Assembly (NCBI RefSeq): GCF_034043515.1
Contig: NZ_CP138214.1
Span: 3,906,001-3,970,000, forward strand
DNA from: Pseudomonas sp. MUP55
Lineage (GTDB): Bacteria; Pseudomonadota; Gammaproteobacteria; Pseudomonadales; Pseudomonadaceae
Direction of reading: 5' to 3'
DNA length: 64,000 nucleotides
Shown: positions 1-9,181 of the stretch, one piece after another
Numbering within the stretch: position 1 is the stretch's first letter
Layout of the letters: each line of letters opens with the position of its first letter
Translations under genes and position numbers: made by a program
Notes under the pieces: model-generated
Seen by the model: the letters and a program-made list of their open reading frames with translations, nothing else
The model's database searches: none
What the model was told of the DNA's origin: nothing

Positions 1-2
1 AG

Positions 3-884
3 TTCGCCAACGTGGTGGCCAAGGAAGAAATCTATCAGATCACCAATTACTCCATACGCGGCGGCGAGGTCAGGTCGTCGGTCGGCGCTACGGTGAAAAC
101 ACAGCGGGCCAGCTCTGAAGCGCTGGCTGATACCTGGATGGTCTCCGGCATCGTCAATCCCTCCGTTCGCAAAACCCCGGATGATGAGTTGAAGTTCGTC
201 AAAGCCGCCGCCAGTGGGGCGCGACGCACCGCGGGGCTGTGCACTGGCGCATTTGTCCTGGCCCAGGCAGGACTTCTTGAAGGCCGCCGAGTCACCACTC
301 ATTGGGCCTATGCCAAGCTGCTCAAGGCCCAATTCCCAAATACTCGGGTAGAGCCGGATCATATTTTCGTCAACGACGGGTCGATCTGGACATCAGCCGG
401 GCTTTCCGCCGCAATGGACCTGGCTCTGGGTATCGTCGAGAACGATCTGGGCCAGGCCATTGCCAACAAGGTAGCGCGGGTGCTGGTCATGTATCACCGG
501 CGTTCAGGCGGTCAGTCGCAACATTCACAGATGCTCGAAATTGCGCCAAGGTCGGACCGCATACAAGCCACGCTTGATTACGCGCGCTCGAATCTTTCCA
601 GCGCACTGACCGTCGAGAACCTGGCCAAAGTCGCGCACCTGAGTGAGCGACAGTTCAGCCGCATCTTCTATGCAGAAACCGGGCAGTCCCCGGCCAAAGC
701 CATTGAACAGCTTCGCATCGAGACCGCGAGGAACATGGTGGAGCGAGGCAGTCATTCGCTGGAAGTGATCGCAAGGGAAACAGGCTTCCGCGACAGGCGC
801 CATTTGCGTGAAGTCTTTATCCGCAAGCTAGGCGTCGCCCCGCAGTCGTTGAGGAGGGAAGCAAGGGAATTGGTTGTCGAGTGA
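3..884 (+). CDS. GlxA-type transcriptional regulator (DJ-1/PfpI + AraC HTH), 5' truncated by the window edge
   Basis: The reading frame is open to the left edge and the visible part (about 293 aa) begins inside the DJ-1/PfpI domain, so the true start lies upstream. The usable GTG at 12 would leave half a domain and has no ribosome-binding site. The DJ-1 part shows the nucleophile-elbow-like Cys in TAGLCTGAF and the family segment GRRVTTHWAY. The last 100 residues form an AraC/XylS double helix-turn-helix (LAKVAHLSERQFSRIF and ARETGFRDRRHLREVF). Members bind DNA and usually control catabolic or stress genes, with the DJ-1 domain as a degenerate sensor. Family assignment is secure. The target is unknown, since the genes upstream are not visible and the next gene (a DMT transporter) is 267 bp away. 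Confidence 0.9.
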   Translation, partial: FANVVAKEEIYQITNYSIRGGEVRSSVGATVKTQRASSEALADTWMVSGIVNPSVRKTPDDELKFVKAAASGARRTAGLCTGAFVLAQAGLLEGRRVTTHWAYAKLLKAQFPNTRVEPDHIFVNDGSIWTSAGLSAAMDLALGIVENDLGQAIANKVARVLVMYHRRSGGQSQHSQMLEIAPRSDRIQATLDYARSNLSSALTVENLAKVAHLSERQFSRIFYAETGQSPAKAIEQLRIETARNMVERGSHSLEVIARETGFRDRRHLREVFIRKLGVAPQSLRREARELVVE

Positions 885-1087
885 CGAGTGCATCAAGGTG
901 GTCAAGCAACAAGGTTTTTCACGAGGCCATGGTGGCGGCCAAGGTCTCGGTAACTCATACGATAACTCGGCGAATTGTCGCTTGATCAGCTTTAGAAGGC
1001 CTGCGCCTTAAGGCCCGGTGTTTCACACGATATTCATACATCACCTTGCGCCTCCATACCAAACACGTTACAAATCCCATCACCAAG

Positions 1088-1098
1088 TTGTACGACAA
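1088..1098. promoter_or_regulatory. Palindromic operator-like site upstream of the DMT transporter
   Basis: The sequence TTGTACGACAA has the TTGT-N3-ACAA dyad typical of FCD-type GntR operators and is followed by CC. It lies 54 bp upstream of the transporter start and differs by one base over 13 from the site at 18810-18822. Function is inferred only from the symmetry and the match between the two sites. The rest of 885-1151 shows no gene. Confidence 0.35.
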
Positions 1099-1151
1099 CC
1101 TAAAAATAATCCCCATCCCTCGAGGATGGCGCCAACTGTCCGAGCCCCGCC

Positions 1152-2096
1152 ATGACTCCGCCTGCCGTCGCACCCTTCTCACGCCATATTGCCGTGCTCA
1201 TCCTGCTCTGCATGGGCTGTGCCTTCGCCGGCAACCACATCGCCGCACGCGTAGCCTTCGACGACGGCGCCGGTGTCCTGCTGGCCATCCTGATGCGCTC
1301 AGGTGGCACCCTGCTCGTGCTGGCCATCTTGGTCCTGTGGCAACGCCAAAGCCTGCGCCTCCCTCCAGGCGCATGGCGCTGGCAAGTACTTCTGGGCCTG
1401 CTGATCGCCACCCAAAGCCTCTGTCTCTATTCCGCCGTCGCCCGCGTTCCGGTAGCGCTGGCCCTGCTGGTCGCCAACGTCTTCCCGATTTTGCTGGCGC
1501 TGCTGACCTGGGGGCTCGGCGGCCCGCGCCCCACTGCGCGCACGGCCATGCTGATGGGCCTGATTCTGGTGGGCCTGGTGTTCGTGCTGGACGTACCCGG
1601 CCGCTTCGCCACCCACACCAGCCTCGGCCCGCAATGGCTGCTCGGCGTCACCCTCGCCTTTTGCGCCGCGTTCGTATTCGCCTGTGCGCTGTGGATCACC
1701 GACCACAAGTTGTCCCAGGTACGCGGTTCTGTGCGCAGCCTGCTGACGATCTTCATCGTATTCAGCAGCGTCAACATCGCGGGCTGGACCGGTGCGCTTG
1801 CCGATGGCTTGAACCTGCCGGCAACCAGCACCGGCTGGCTGGCACTGGCCACGCTGGTGGTGCTGTATGGCACCGGTTTTATCGTGCTGTTCATTTCAGT
1901 GCCACGCCTGGACATGCCGCGTAATGCTCCGGTGATGAACATCGAGCCGCTGGCAACCTTGTTGATGGGCTGGATCGTGCTCGACCAGATGCTCAGCGCC
2001 GGGCAGATGGCGGGCGGGGTTATTGTGGTCACGGGGATAGTGTTGCTGACTTATCGCACGTCGCCTCGGCCGACCGCCAAGGCGCAGGTGGCGTAA
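1152..2096 (+). CDS. DMT-superfamily (EamA) transporter
   Basis: This 314-aa protein is almost entirely hydrophobic, with about ten predicted membrane segments arranged as two EamA repeats (roughly residues 10-145 and 155-300). The usual charged breaks lie between helices. An early CMGCAFAGNHIAARVAF stretch and a late PVMNIEPLATLLMGWIVL segment are typical of the family, which exports amino acids or small metabolites from the cytoplasm. The ATG at 1152 fits the first transmembrane helix, although the Shine-Dalgarno (CGAG-rich) is weak. An alternative longer frame in another phase is a shadow. The substrate cannot be read from the sequence. A short hairpin at 2128-2141 may end the transcript. 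Confidence 0.85.
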   Translation: MTPPAVAPFSRHIAVLILLCMGCAFAGNHIAARVAFDDGAGVLLAILMRSGGTLLVLAILVLWQRQSLRLPPGAWRWQVLLGLLIATQSLCLYSAVARVPVALALLVANVFPILLALLTWGLGGPRPTARTAMLMGLILVGLVFVLDVPGRFATHTSLGPQWLLGVTLAFCAAFVFACALWITDHKLSQVRGSVRSLLTIFIVFSSVNIAGWTGALADGLNLPATSTGWLALATLVVLYGTGFIVLFISVPRLDMPRNAPVMNIEPLATLLMGWIVLDQMLSAGQMAGGVIVVTGIVLLTYRTSPRPTAKAQVA

Positions 2097-2127
2097 TGCC
2101 TGGTTTCGTATAGGACACGAGTGATAC

Positions 2128-2141
2128 CCCGCTGCAGCGGG
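2128..2141. terminator. Small hairpin between convergent genes
   Basis: CCCGCTGCAGCGGG is a perfect 14-bp palindrome placed between the ends of the DMT transporter and the small minus-strand gene. No T-run follows on either side, so factor-independent termination is doubtful. Confidence 0.3.
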
Positions 2142-2143
2142 CG

Positions 2144-2374
2144 TTACTTCAACTCGCTGGCCCGATGACTGGCCGCATCATCGTAAGCCACATACAGCGA
2201 CTCGGCGATCTGGCTTTTGATGGCCTTGGTGGATTCCAGGCCCAACACAAAACCTTCGGCCTTGCCGCCGGCGCGGTTGAGTTCTTCATGGGTGGACGCG
2301 CCGGTGATGGCGTCGAGCAGTTTGGCGGCGTGGGGGCCGACGCCTTTGGGCAGGGAGATTTGGTCGATGGACAT
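2144..2374 (-). CDS. Small hypothetical protein (76 aa)
   Basis: The protein starts MSIDQISLPKGVGPHAAKL and is soluble, with alternating helical segments and no signal peptide. The start at 2374 is chosen because GAAGG lies eight bases upstream, whereas the longer 90-aa version has no such site. Helices around residues 14-33 and 45-70 carry conserved-looking small residues (GPHAAKLLDAITGAS). I do not recognise a family. Codon use matches the surrounding genes, which supports that it is real. It stands alone, convergent with the DMT gene. Confidence 0.6.
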   Translation of the reverse strand: MSIDQISLPKGVGPHAAKLLDAITGASTHEELNRAGGKAEGFVLGLESTKAIKSQIAESLYVAYDDAASHRASELK

Positions 2375-2530
2375 GGCGATACCTTCAGAAATGAAATCGG
2401 TAGCGCTTTTAACCACTGCCGGGAGCTGGCATGGTAAACCGGTTGGCGCAGAAAGGGGCTGCTTTTGGTCGTAGGCCAGTTCAACAACGGCCTACCCCCC
2501 TGAACGCTTGCGTCCCCCTTACCGTAGCCT

Positions 2531-3219
2531 TCAGACCGTCACGTTGATCACCTCGCCCCCGCGCCGCTCAAACATTGCCCTCTCCGTCTCCTCAGTCGCC
2601 CGTTCGCCCTTGTAGGCCAACTGAGTGATGAACAGCCGGTCCTGGGCGCCCTTGAGGTTCGACGGGGCATGGGGCCTGAGCAAGGGCGCCAGATCAATAG
2701 TACTGGCGAAATTCTCGTTGGTCAGGCTGCGCAAACCCATGAGGCTGCCCGACGACGGCGAGCCGGCGTCGACCATGTCGATGGCGGCGTTGCGGTAGGC
2801 CACGGCGGCCGCTTGCAGGCCGGGGGCGCGGTTGAGCAGGTCGGTGAGACGTTGGGCATTCGCATCGCTCAGTTGGCCGGCCTTATCGAGTACTTTCAGG
2901 CGGCCATCAGCTTGCACGGTAAACCCGTAATCGGTTCCAGCCAGGTCGGGCGCGGTGCTGGCCAGGGAGGCCTGGAATGCGTTGAACGCGCTTTTGAGCA
3001 CGCCGTGTGCGCCATTGAAGCGGTCGACGAAGCGAGGCAGATCCGGCGAATCGGATCGGCCGACCCAGGTGTTGACCACCTCCAGTGGCGCGCTCAGGGT
3101 CTGGGCGGCTTCGCTGGGGTGGCGACGTCCGGCATCGCCTGGGGCAGGCGTTTCTGGTCGGAAGGCGCCAGGCTGACAGTGGCCGGGGCGAGATGGGCAG
3201 CGCTGACGGAAAGTGCCAT
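2531..3219 (-). pseudogene. Unknown protein gene split by a one-base frameshift
   Basis: Two adjacent minus-strand frames read as one protein. The first runs from the ATG at 3219 (MALSVSAAHLAPATVSLAP...) to PDVATP and then falls out of frame. The second frame, open from before 3118 to the stop at 2531, continues naturally as SEAAQTLSAPLEVVNTWVG and ends GGEVINVTV. Adding one C to the C-run at 3116-3119 would restore a protein of about 229 aa. The second frame has no good start of its own (a GTG at 3079 lies mid-domain). The protein is soluble and rich in Ala/Leu helices, with a repeated-looking segment YGFTVQADGRLKVLDKAG. I recognise no family. It could be a true mutation or a sequencing error in the homopolymer. 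Confidence 0.65.
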
Positions 3220-3375
3220 TTTAATCGATCCATGATTGGCGGGGTCATACAGGTTATCGACGCGGATGAGGCAATCTTTAGACGCCCCCATTTGAACGTC
3301 GTTGCGTCCAAAGCTACGCGTGTGGCGATGGCTCGATACCCACACAGCGCCAACCTGTGGCGCGGGCACCCACTT

Positions 3376-4830
3376 TCAATCAGCTGCCTGCGACAACGGC
3401 CGCGCCACCCGTTCCAGCGCCTTGCGCTCCGCCGCCACGCCCCAGATCGCCTGCACTATCGCAGCGGCGCACATCAGCGCTGCCCCGATCAAATACCCCA
3501 CGAACAGACTTTCACGCTGTTGCGTCTGTATCAATTGCCCAAACAGCGTCGGCCCGATGATCCCGCCCAACCCCGTGCCGAAGGCATAGAACACTGCAAT
3601 CGCCAGCGCGCGTATTTCCAGTGGAAACGTCTCCGCCACGGTCAGGTACGCCGAACTCGCCGCTGCCGAGGCGAAGAAGAAAATCACCATCCATGCGATG
3701 GCTTGCTGGGTCACGTCGAACCAGCCCTGCTGGAACGCGTAACCACTGAGCGCCAGCAGCACGCCGGAGATCGCGTAGGTAGAGCTGATCATCACGCGCC
3801 GGCCGACCACGTCAAACAACCGCCCCAGCAGCAGCGGCCCGCAGAAGTTGCCGAGGGCGAGCGGCAGCACGTACCAGCCGACGCGCTCGGCGGGCACGTC
3901 GTAAAAGTCGGTGAGCACCAGCGCATAGGTGAAAAAGATCGCGTTGTAGAAAAACGCCTGGGCGGTGAGCAGCGTCATGCCCACCAGGGCGCGACGGCGA
4001 AAGCTGACAAACAGAGTATGGAAAATCTCCGCCAGCGGGGTGTGGTCGCGCGCGTGCAGACGCAAGGCTGGGCCATTGACCGGCGCCAGTGCGTGGCCTT
4101 GTTCGCGCAGGCGCGCTTCGATGCCCTCGACGATGCGCCGCGCTTCGTCCTGCTGGCCGTGGATCAGCAACCAGCGCGGGCTTTCCGGTAACCACAGGCG
4201 CATCACCAGAATAATCAGGCCCAGCGCGGCACCGATGCCGAAGCACAGGCGCCAGCCCAGGTCGCCGCCGACGATGTGCGGGTCGAGCAACACGATGGCG
4301 CCACCGGCACCCAGTGCGGCGCCCAGCCAGAAGGTACCGTTGATGGTCAGGTCGACCCAGCCGCGATAGCGCGCCGGGGTGAATTCCTGGATGGTCGAGT
4401 TGATTGCCGTATATTCGCCGCCGATGCCCATGCCGGTGAGGAAGCGGAACAGCAGAAAGGTTTCCAGGTTGAATGAAAACGCCGTGGCCGCGGTGGCGCC
4501 CACGTAGAGCCACAAGGTAATGAAGAACAGCTTGCGCCGCCCCAGACGGTCGGTGAGCCAGCCGAACAGCAGCGCACCCAACACGGCGCCAGCGATATAG
4601 ACGCCACCGGCGAGGCCAATGTCGAAGTTGCTCAGGTTCAGGCCCGCGCTGCTTTTCAGCGCCCCGGACACCGAGCCGGCCAGGGTCACTTCCAGCCCGT
4701 CGAGCAGCCAGGTGATACCCAGGGCGAACACCAGCAAGGTGTGGAAGCGGCCCCAGGGCAAGCGGTCCAGGCGCGCGGGCAGGTCAGTCTCGAACAGCGC
4801 CCCTTGGGTATCTGCGTGTGGTTGAGTCAT
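3376..4830 (-). CDS. MFS transporter, sugar/organic-acid porter type
   Basis: The protein is 484 aa with twelve predicted membrane helices. The MFS loop 2-3 motif is present as GWLTDRLGRRK, and its loop 8-9 counterpart as LGRLFDVVGRRV. The segment PESPRWLL after helix 6 is the signature of the sugar-porter / aromatic-acid:H+ symporter branch. The ATG at 4830 is preferred over the GTG at 4836 because GGAGG sits six bases upstream of the ATG and overlaps the GTG. The gene is monocistronic, with the neighbouring permease gene ending beyond a repeat element. The substrate is not determined. Confidence 0.85.
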   Translation of the reverse strand: MTQPHADTQGALFETDLPARLDRLPWGRFHTLLVFALGITWLLDGLEVTLAGSVSGALKSSAGLNLSNFDIGLAGGVYIAGAVLGALLFGWLTDRLGRRKLFFITLWLYVGATAATAFSFNLETFLLFRFLTGMGIGGEYTAINSTIQEFTPARYRGWVDLTINGTFWLGAALGAGGAIVLLDPHIVGGDLGWRLCFGIGAALGLIILVMRLWLPESPRWLLIHGQQDEARRIVEGIEARLREQGHALAPVNGPALRLHARDHTPLAEIFHTLFVSFRRRALVGMTLLTAQAFFYNAIFFTYALVLTDFYDVPAERVGWYVLPLALGNFCGPLLLGRLFDVVGRRVMISSTYAISGVLLALSGYAFQQGWFDVTQQAIAWMVIFFFASAAASSAYLTVAETFPLEIRALAIAVFYAFGTGLGGIIGPTLFGQLIQTQQRESLFVGYLIGAALMCAAAIVQAIWGVAAERKALERVARPLSQAAD

Positions 4831-4914
4831 GGTCACCTCCGTCCTTGTGCAGTGCCTCGTCAGTTATGAGTCAGCCTTTGCCGGGGGAGTTCAAAGTCGT
4901 CGCGCTGGTGCCCT

Positions 4915-5046
4915 TGATCGTCTCCACGCTCTGCGTGGGGATGCCTCTTGGGACGCTCCGCGTCCCGCTGCACGTTCTGGCTACCGGGCACGGGTGACGC
5001 GGAGCGTCACTGGCTGCATTCCCACGCGGGAGCGTGGGAACGATCG
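4915..5046. repeat. Large palindromic intergenic repeat, P. fluorescens type
   Basis: The 132-bp element is an imperfect inverted repeat. Its left end (TGATCGTCTCCACGCTCTGC) is nearly the reverse complement of its right end (GCGGGAGCGTGGGAACGATC). Inner arms GGACGCTCCGCGTCC and GTGACGCGGAGCGTCAC add two more hairpins. It sits between two minus-strand transporter genes. Such GC-rich dyads are multi-copy non-coding elements in fluorescent pseudomonads, and they can act as transcript stabilisers or terminators. Confidence 0.8.
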
Positions 5047-5066
5047 TCAGGGATTGGGGAGGCTTG

Positions 5067-6473
5067 TCAGGACTGCTCCAGCGCAACCGCCTTGACCGCA
5101 TGCCCCTGCTGACGCGAGGTAACCAGGCCAATAAAGGAAATCACCAGCGCCAGGCCAATCGTCGAGGACACCTCGGTGCGGTGCTCCGGCGTCACCATCA
5201 TCACTGCCAGCGCCGCGCAGATGAACGCGATCACCAGATAGGTCAGCCAGGGAAACAGCCACATGCGCAAGGTCAGTTCGACGTTCTGCCTGAGCAGCAA
5301 GCGCCGCATGCGCAGTTGCGAGACGGCGATCACCAGATACACCAGCAACGCAATGGCACCGGAACTGGCGAGCAGAAACTGGAACAGCCCGGCAGGCATG
5401 AAGTAACTCAGCAGCGTCACCCCGGCTCCGATGATGGTGCTGGCAATCACCGCCGCCCTCGGCACGCCCGCCGCTGACGTGTGTTTGAGGGCGCGTGGCG
5501 CATCGCCGCGTTTACCCAGGGAGAACAGCATGCGCGAAGAGATGTAGATCGAAGAGTTCATGCAACTGGCGACGGCGATCAGCACCACCACGTCGACCAT
5601 GAACTTGGCGTTGGGGATGTTCATCAGCTCCAGCGCACGCTGGTAAGAGCCCACGGACGCCAGCAGCGGGTCGTTCCACGGCACCACGGAAATGACGACC
5701 GAGATCGACAACAGGTAAAACACACCAATGCGCCAGATCACCGAGCGTGTTGCCTTGGCGATGTTCTGCGCCGGGTTGCTCGACTCAGCCGCGGCAATAG
5801 TCACCGCCTCGGTACCAATGAAACTGAACATGATGGTGATGAACGCCCCCACCACCGCCGACAGCCCGTTGGGGGCAAAGCCGCCGTGCTCTTGCATCAA
5901 CCGGCTCAAGCCACTGGCTTGGCGATCAGGAATCCAGCCCATCAGCACGCTGAAACCCAGGCCGATAAACCCGACGATGGCGATGACCTTGGCCATCGCG
6001 AACCAGAACTCGAACTCGCCATATTTGGCAACGCTGAACAGGTTGGTGATCACCAGCAAAATGATCGACAGCAACGCGAACAACCAGGCATCGAGCTGTG
6101 GAAACCACTGATTGAGCACATGCCCGGCAGCCAGCGCCTCGATCGGAATCACCAACACCCAGAACCACCAATACAACCAGCCGATGGTGAAGCCTGCCCA
6201 GCGTCCAATGGCCTGGTCGGCATAGGTGGAAAACGAACCGGTGTCCGGGCGCGCCACGGCCATTTCGCCGAGCATACGCATCACCAGCACCACCAACAGG
6301 CCGGAGCACAGGTAAGCCAGTAGAACCGCTGGCCCCGCTGCCGCGATGGCATGCCCGGAACCGACAAATAACCCCGCGCCGATAATGCCTGCGATGGACA
6401 ACATGGTGACGTGACGCGGCTTGAAACCCTGCGCCAGTTGACCGTTGGAATCGTTGGAGTTGAGGCTATTCAT
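5067..6473 (-). CDS. gabP: Amino acid permease, GABA permease-like
   Basis: This is a 468-aa APC-superfamily permease with twelve membrane helices. The first helix carries HVTMLSIAGIIGAGLFVGS, and the stretches PDTGSFSTYADQAIGRWAG and GWLYWWFWVLVIPIEA match E. coli GabP closely, as does SSGAIALLVYLVIAVSQL near residue 390. Its length is close to GabP (466 aa). It would import 4-aminobutyrate or a related amino acid by proton symport across the inner membrane. The start at 6473 matches the GabP N terminus, while a longer frame to 6533 adds a basic, unrelated leader. No gabD/gabT genes are nearby, so the substrate could be another amino acid. Confidence 0.78.
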   Translation of the reverse strand: MNSLNSNDSNGQLAQGFKPRHVTMLSIAGIIGAGLFVGSGHAIAAAGPAVLLAYLCSGLLVVLVMRMLGEMAVARPDTGSFSTYADQAIGRWAGFTIGWLYWWFWVLVIPIEALAAGHVLNQWFPQLDAWLFALLSIILLVITNLFSVAKYGEFEFWFAMAKVIAIVGFIGLGFSVLMGWIPDRQASGLSRLMQEHGGFAPNGLSAVVGAFITIMFSFIGTEAVTIAAAESSNPAQNIAKATRSVIWRIGVFYLLSISVVISVVPWNDPLLASVGSYQRALELMNIPNAKFMVDVVVLIAVASCMNSSIYISSRMLFSLGKRGDAPRALKHTSAAGVPRAAVIASTIIGAGVTLLSYFMPAGLFQFLLASSGAIALLVYLVIAVSQLRMRRLLLRQNVELTLRMWLFPWLTYLVIAFICAALAVMMVTPEHRTEVSSTIGLALVISFIGLVTSRQQGHAVKAVALEQS

Positions 6474-6607
6474 TGTTTTTGTTGTTCTCGGGCGACCAGT
6501 GCCCTTCACCTTAAGTGCGCTGGACACGGCCAAAGTAGCCTGAGCGCGCCATCATCGTGTCTGATCTCGACATTTGCCCACACTCATCGCGCGGGCTTTT
6601 CACGCCA

Positions 6608-8332
6608 TTAATGGATCATCTGCCACAGCGACGCGCCAACCCCGGTAATGCTCTCCCCCGCAATCAAACCCGCCGCTGCGGTAATTGCAAAGCGCTCCGT
6701 CACACTGGGCCAACGACAGCTGACCAGCCAGGTGATGACTGCACCCAGTGCCATCGTCAGTGACACCGAGGCCGGCAATACAAACGCCAAACCCAGGGCC
6801 GCCGCGCTGGGCAGGTAGCGGCTGCGATGGGCGGGTAATGTGCTGTCGAGCACACCCAGCACGACGCCGATCAGGCCTGCAATGCCGATGGCCCAGCGAA
6901 TGCTCGGCGACAGTGAGTCCAGCCCGTGGGTCAGGGTTTGCGCCACGGCTTTCCAAGTGGCGACGGCCGGCGCCGGCCACTCTTCGGTGAGCAGCATGGT
7001 CTGTGGGTCGGGGATCAGCGCCAGGTAGGCGAATACACCGACGATGCTGCCGACAAAAATCCCCAGGATCTGCGCGATCACCTGCTTGTGGGGCGTGGCG
7101 CCAATCGCCTTGCCCACCTTGAAGTCGTTCATCAGGTCCGTGCATTGCCCGGCCGAACCGCCGGCCGTGTTGGCGCTCATCAGGTTGATCGGCACCTGCC
7201 CCGGCGCGGCGATGCCGAAACTCAACTGGGACAGTTGCCCAATCGCGCCAATCGGCGGAATGCCGGTGGCCCCCACCACCCGCGCCGCCACGGCGGCCAG
7301 GCAGATCGCCAGGGGAATGGTCAACAGCGCCATCCACAGGTTGATCCCGAACAACAGCGCCTGCAGGCTCACCACCAACCCGATCGCCAGGACGAAGCCT
7401 GCGGCTGGACCGGGTTTGGGAACTGCCCATGGCGTGCCACCGTCAGCCTGAGTGGAGCGATGCAACGCCCACAATCGAATCGCCAAGGAGGCCAGGGTGG
7501 AACACACCATCAAGCTCACCCCTGGCCAGAGCAGCCACTCCACCAGCGCGGCGAATTGCGGGCCGCTGCTGCCTGGCGGGATGTTCACCAGCCCCTGCGC
7601 CAATAGCCATGGCCCCAACCCGCCCCAGGCCAGCAAGGCGCCGAGCAGCAGGGTCAGGCCCACGCGGATGCCGATGATGCCGCCAAACCCCAGCAGCAAC
7701 AGCGAAGGGTCGGCGGTAAACGTCAGCCTTTCAAGCTGCGCGCTCGGCGACCAGCGTGGGAAGGCCCACAGGAAGGTGTCCACCCACTTGACCAGCCCTG
7801 ACAGCACGGCGGCGCTGAGCAGCACTTTCAAGCGTGTCGCGGCTTCGCGCCCGTGGTTATAGATATGCAGCAAGGTCTCCAGCGTGGCCATGCCTTCGGG
7901 AAACTTCAGCGCCTTGTCATTGAGCAATGACGGCCGCAGATACCAGGCGATCCAGATACCCAGGAAGCTCACCGAGAACACCCAGGCGATCATCGGGATC
8001 GCCTCCAGCTGGTTACCCGTGAGCAAGGTGTAGGCCGGGATGGGCGCGACCAGCCCGCCGGAAATGATCGACGCGGCGGCCGAGGCGACGGTCTGGTTGA
8101 TATTGCTTTCGTGCAGCGTCCACGGCAATGCAGCCGACGAGCGCTTGGCAAGGCCCTGCCAGATCGCATAGCCGATCAGCAAGGCGATGATCGACATGTT
8201 GAACGACCAGCCGATCTTCAGGCCGGCGTACACATTGGAGGGGGTCAGCAGGATGCCGAGCAGCACCCCGGTGATGACGGCTCGCCCGCTGAGTTCGCGC
8301 TCTACGGGATTGGTTGACGAGATCGGATGCAT
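6608..8332 (-). CDS. OPT/YSL-family oligopeptide-type transporter
   Basis: The protein is 574 aa with about 14 predicted membrane segments. The N-terminal RAVITGVLLGILLTPSNVYA with the following GLKIGWSFNMSI is typical of bacterial OPT transporters, as are the intramembrane NINQTVASAAASI and the later NTAGGSAGQCTDLMNDFKVG. Family members import oligopeptides or metal-siderophore-like chelates with protons. AAAGGA lies seven to eight bases before the ATG at 8332. The gene is followed, 134 bp after the start of gabP's coding strand, by nothing co-transcribed. It may share a transcript with the upstream glutathione transferase (83-bp gap), but I see no proof. Confidence 0.85.
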   Translation of the reverse strand: MHPISSTNPVERELSGRAVITGVLLGILLTPSNVYAGLKIGWSFNMSIIALLIGYAIWQGLAKRSSAALPWTLHESNINQTVASAAASIISGGLVAPIPAYTLLTGNQLEAIPMIAWVFSVSFLGIWIAWYLRPSLLNDKALKFPEGMATLETLLHIYNHGREAATRLKVLLSAAVLSGLVKWVDTFLWAFPRWSPSAQLERLTFTADPSLLLLGFGGIIGIRVGLTLLLGALLAWGGLGPWLLAQGLVNIPPGSSGPQFAALVEWLLWPGVSLMVCSTLASLAIRLWALHRSTQADGGTPWAVPKPGPAAGFVLAIGLVVSLQALLFGINLWMALLTIPLAICLAAVAARVVGATGIPPIGAIGQLSQLSFGIAAPGQVPINLMSANTAGGSAGQCTDLMNDFKVGKAIGATPHKQVIAQILGIFVGSIVGVFAYLALIPDPQTMLLTEEWPAPAVATWKAVAQTLTHGLDSLSPSIRWAIGIAGLIGVVLGVLDSTLPAHRSRYLPSAAALGLAFVLPASVSLTMALGAVITWLVSCRWPSVTERFAITAAAGLIAGESITGVGASLWQMIH

Positions 8333-8415
8333 GCAGATTCCTTTCGACCGGAAGACAGCGTCACTTGATAAGTGAACGCTGCCTGGCGTGAAGGTTCAGC
8401 GCGCTTTACGCCCGT

Positions 8416-9042
8416 CTATTTTGCAAACGCATACTCGCCGCCCTGCTCCACCGCCTGGCGATAAGCCGGTCGTTGCTGGAGCGTGTCCACCCATGCCGCC
8501 AGGTTCGGATACGCCTGCAACTTGCCCTGGGCCTTGGCAATCTCGCCGATGAAGCTCATCTGAATGTCCGCACCGCTCAGCTCATCACCCGCCAGGTAGG
8601 CGGTTTTGCCGAGCACGTCATTCAGGTAGCCGAGGTAGTTGGCCAGCTCCGACTCAATGCGTGGATGCAGCGGCGCGCCGGCTTCACCCAGGCGCCCGAC
8701 GTAGAGGTTGAGCATCAGCGGCAGCATGGCCGAGCCCTCGGCGAAGTGCAGCCATTGCACGTATTCGTCGTAGGTGGCGCTGGTCGGATCGGGTTGCAGT
8801 TGACCGTTGCCGTGGCGGCGGATCAGGTAGTCGATGATGGCCGCCGACTCGATCAGTACGCGGGAGCCGTCCTCGATCACCGGCGATTTACCCAGGGGGT
8901 GAATGGCCTTGAGCTCAGGTGGTGCGAGGTTGGTTTTCGGGTCGCGCTGGTAGCGCTTGATTTCGTAGGGCAGGCCCAGTTCTTCGAGCAGCCAGAGGAT
9001 GCGTTGGGAACGCGAGTTGTTGAGATGGTGAACAGTGATCAT
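8416..9042 (-). CDS. Glutathione S-transferase
   Basis: The 208-aa protein has an N-terminal thioredoxin-like domain (about residues 1-80) with the typical opening MITVHHLNNSRSQRILWLLEE. The cis-Pro and GSH-binding segment is present as GKSPVIEDG...LIESAAIIDYL. An all-helical C-terminal domain (about 90-205) includes the GDELSGADIQMSF N-capping box. The opening with Ser-x-x-Arg resembles the class that uses Ser or Asn near the thiol. It would conjugate or reduce small electrophiles in the cytoplasm. GGAG lies upstream of the ATG at 9042. The physiological substrate is unknown. Confidence 0.9.
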   Translation of the reverse strand: MITVHHLNNSRSQRILWLLEELGLPYEIKRYQRDPKTNLAPPELKAIHPLGKSPVIEDGSRVLIESAAIIDYLIRRHGNGQLQPDPTSATYDEYVQWLHFAEGSAMLPLMLNLYVGRLGEAGAPLHPRIESELANYLGYLNDVLGKTAYLAGDELSGADIQMSFIGEIAKAQGKLQAYPNLAAWVDTLQQRPAYRQAVEQGGEYAFAK

Positions 9043-9181
9043 GGGCGCTCCGCTGTAGGTTCGTGTTAAGAGAGACTACACCGTCACCGAGGCGTTCACG
9101 TGTCATTCAACGGATGGCACCGTTCAGCCAAAACCCGGCCCCCCACCACTTGGAGGGCCAGGACCAACATGGCTGGTGCCG

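Noticed and set aside
4915..5046. Repeat element as a possible CRISPR or insertion sequence
   Set aside because: It has a single inverted-repeat unit, no spacers and no transposase, so it fits a palindromic intergenic repeat.
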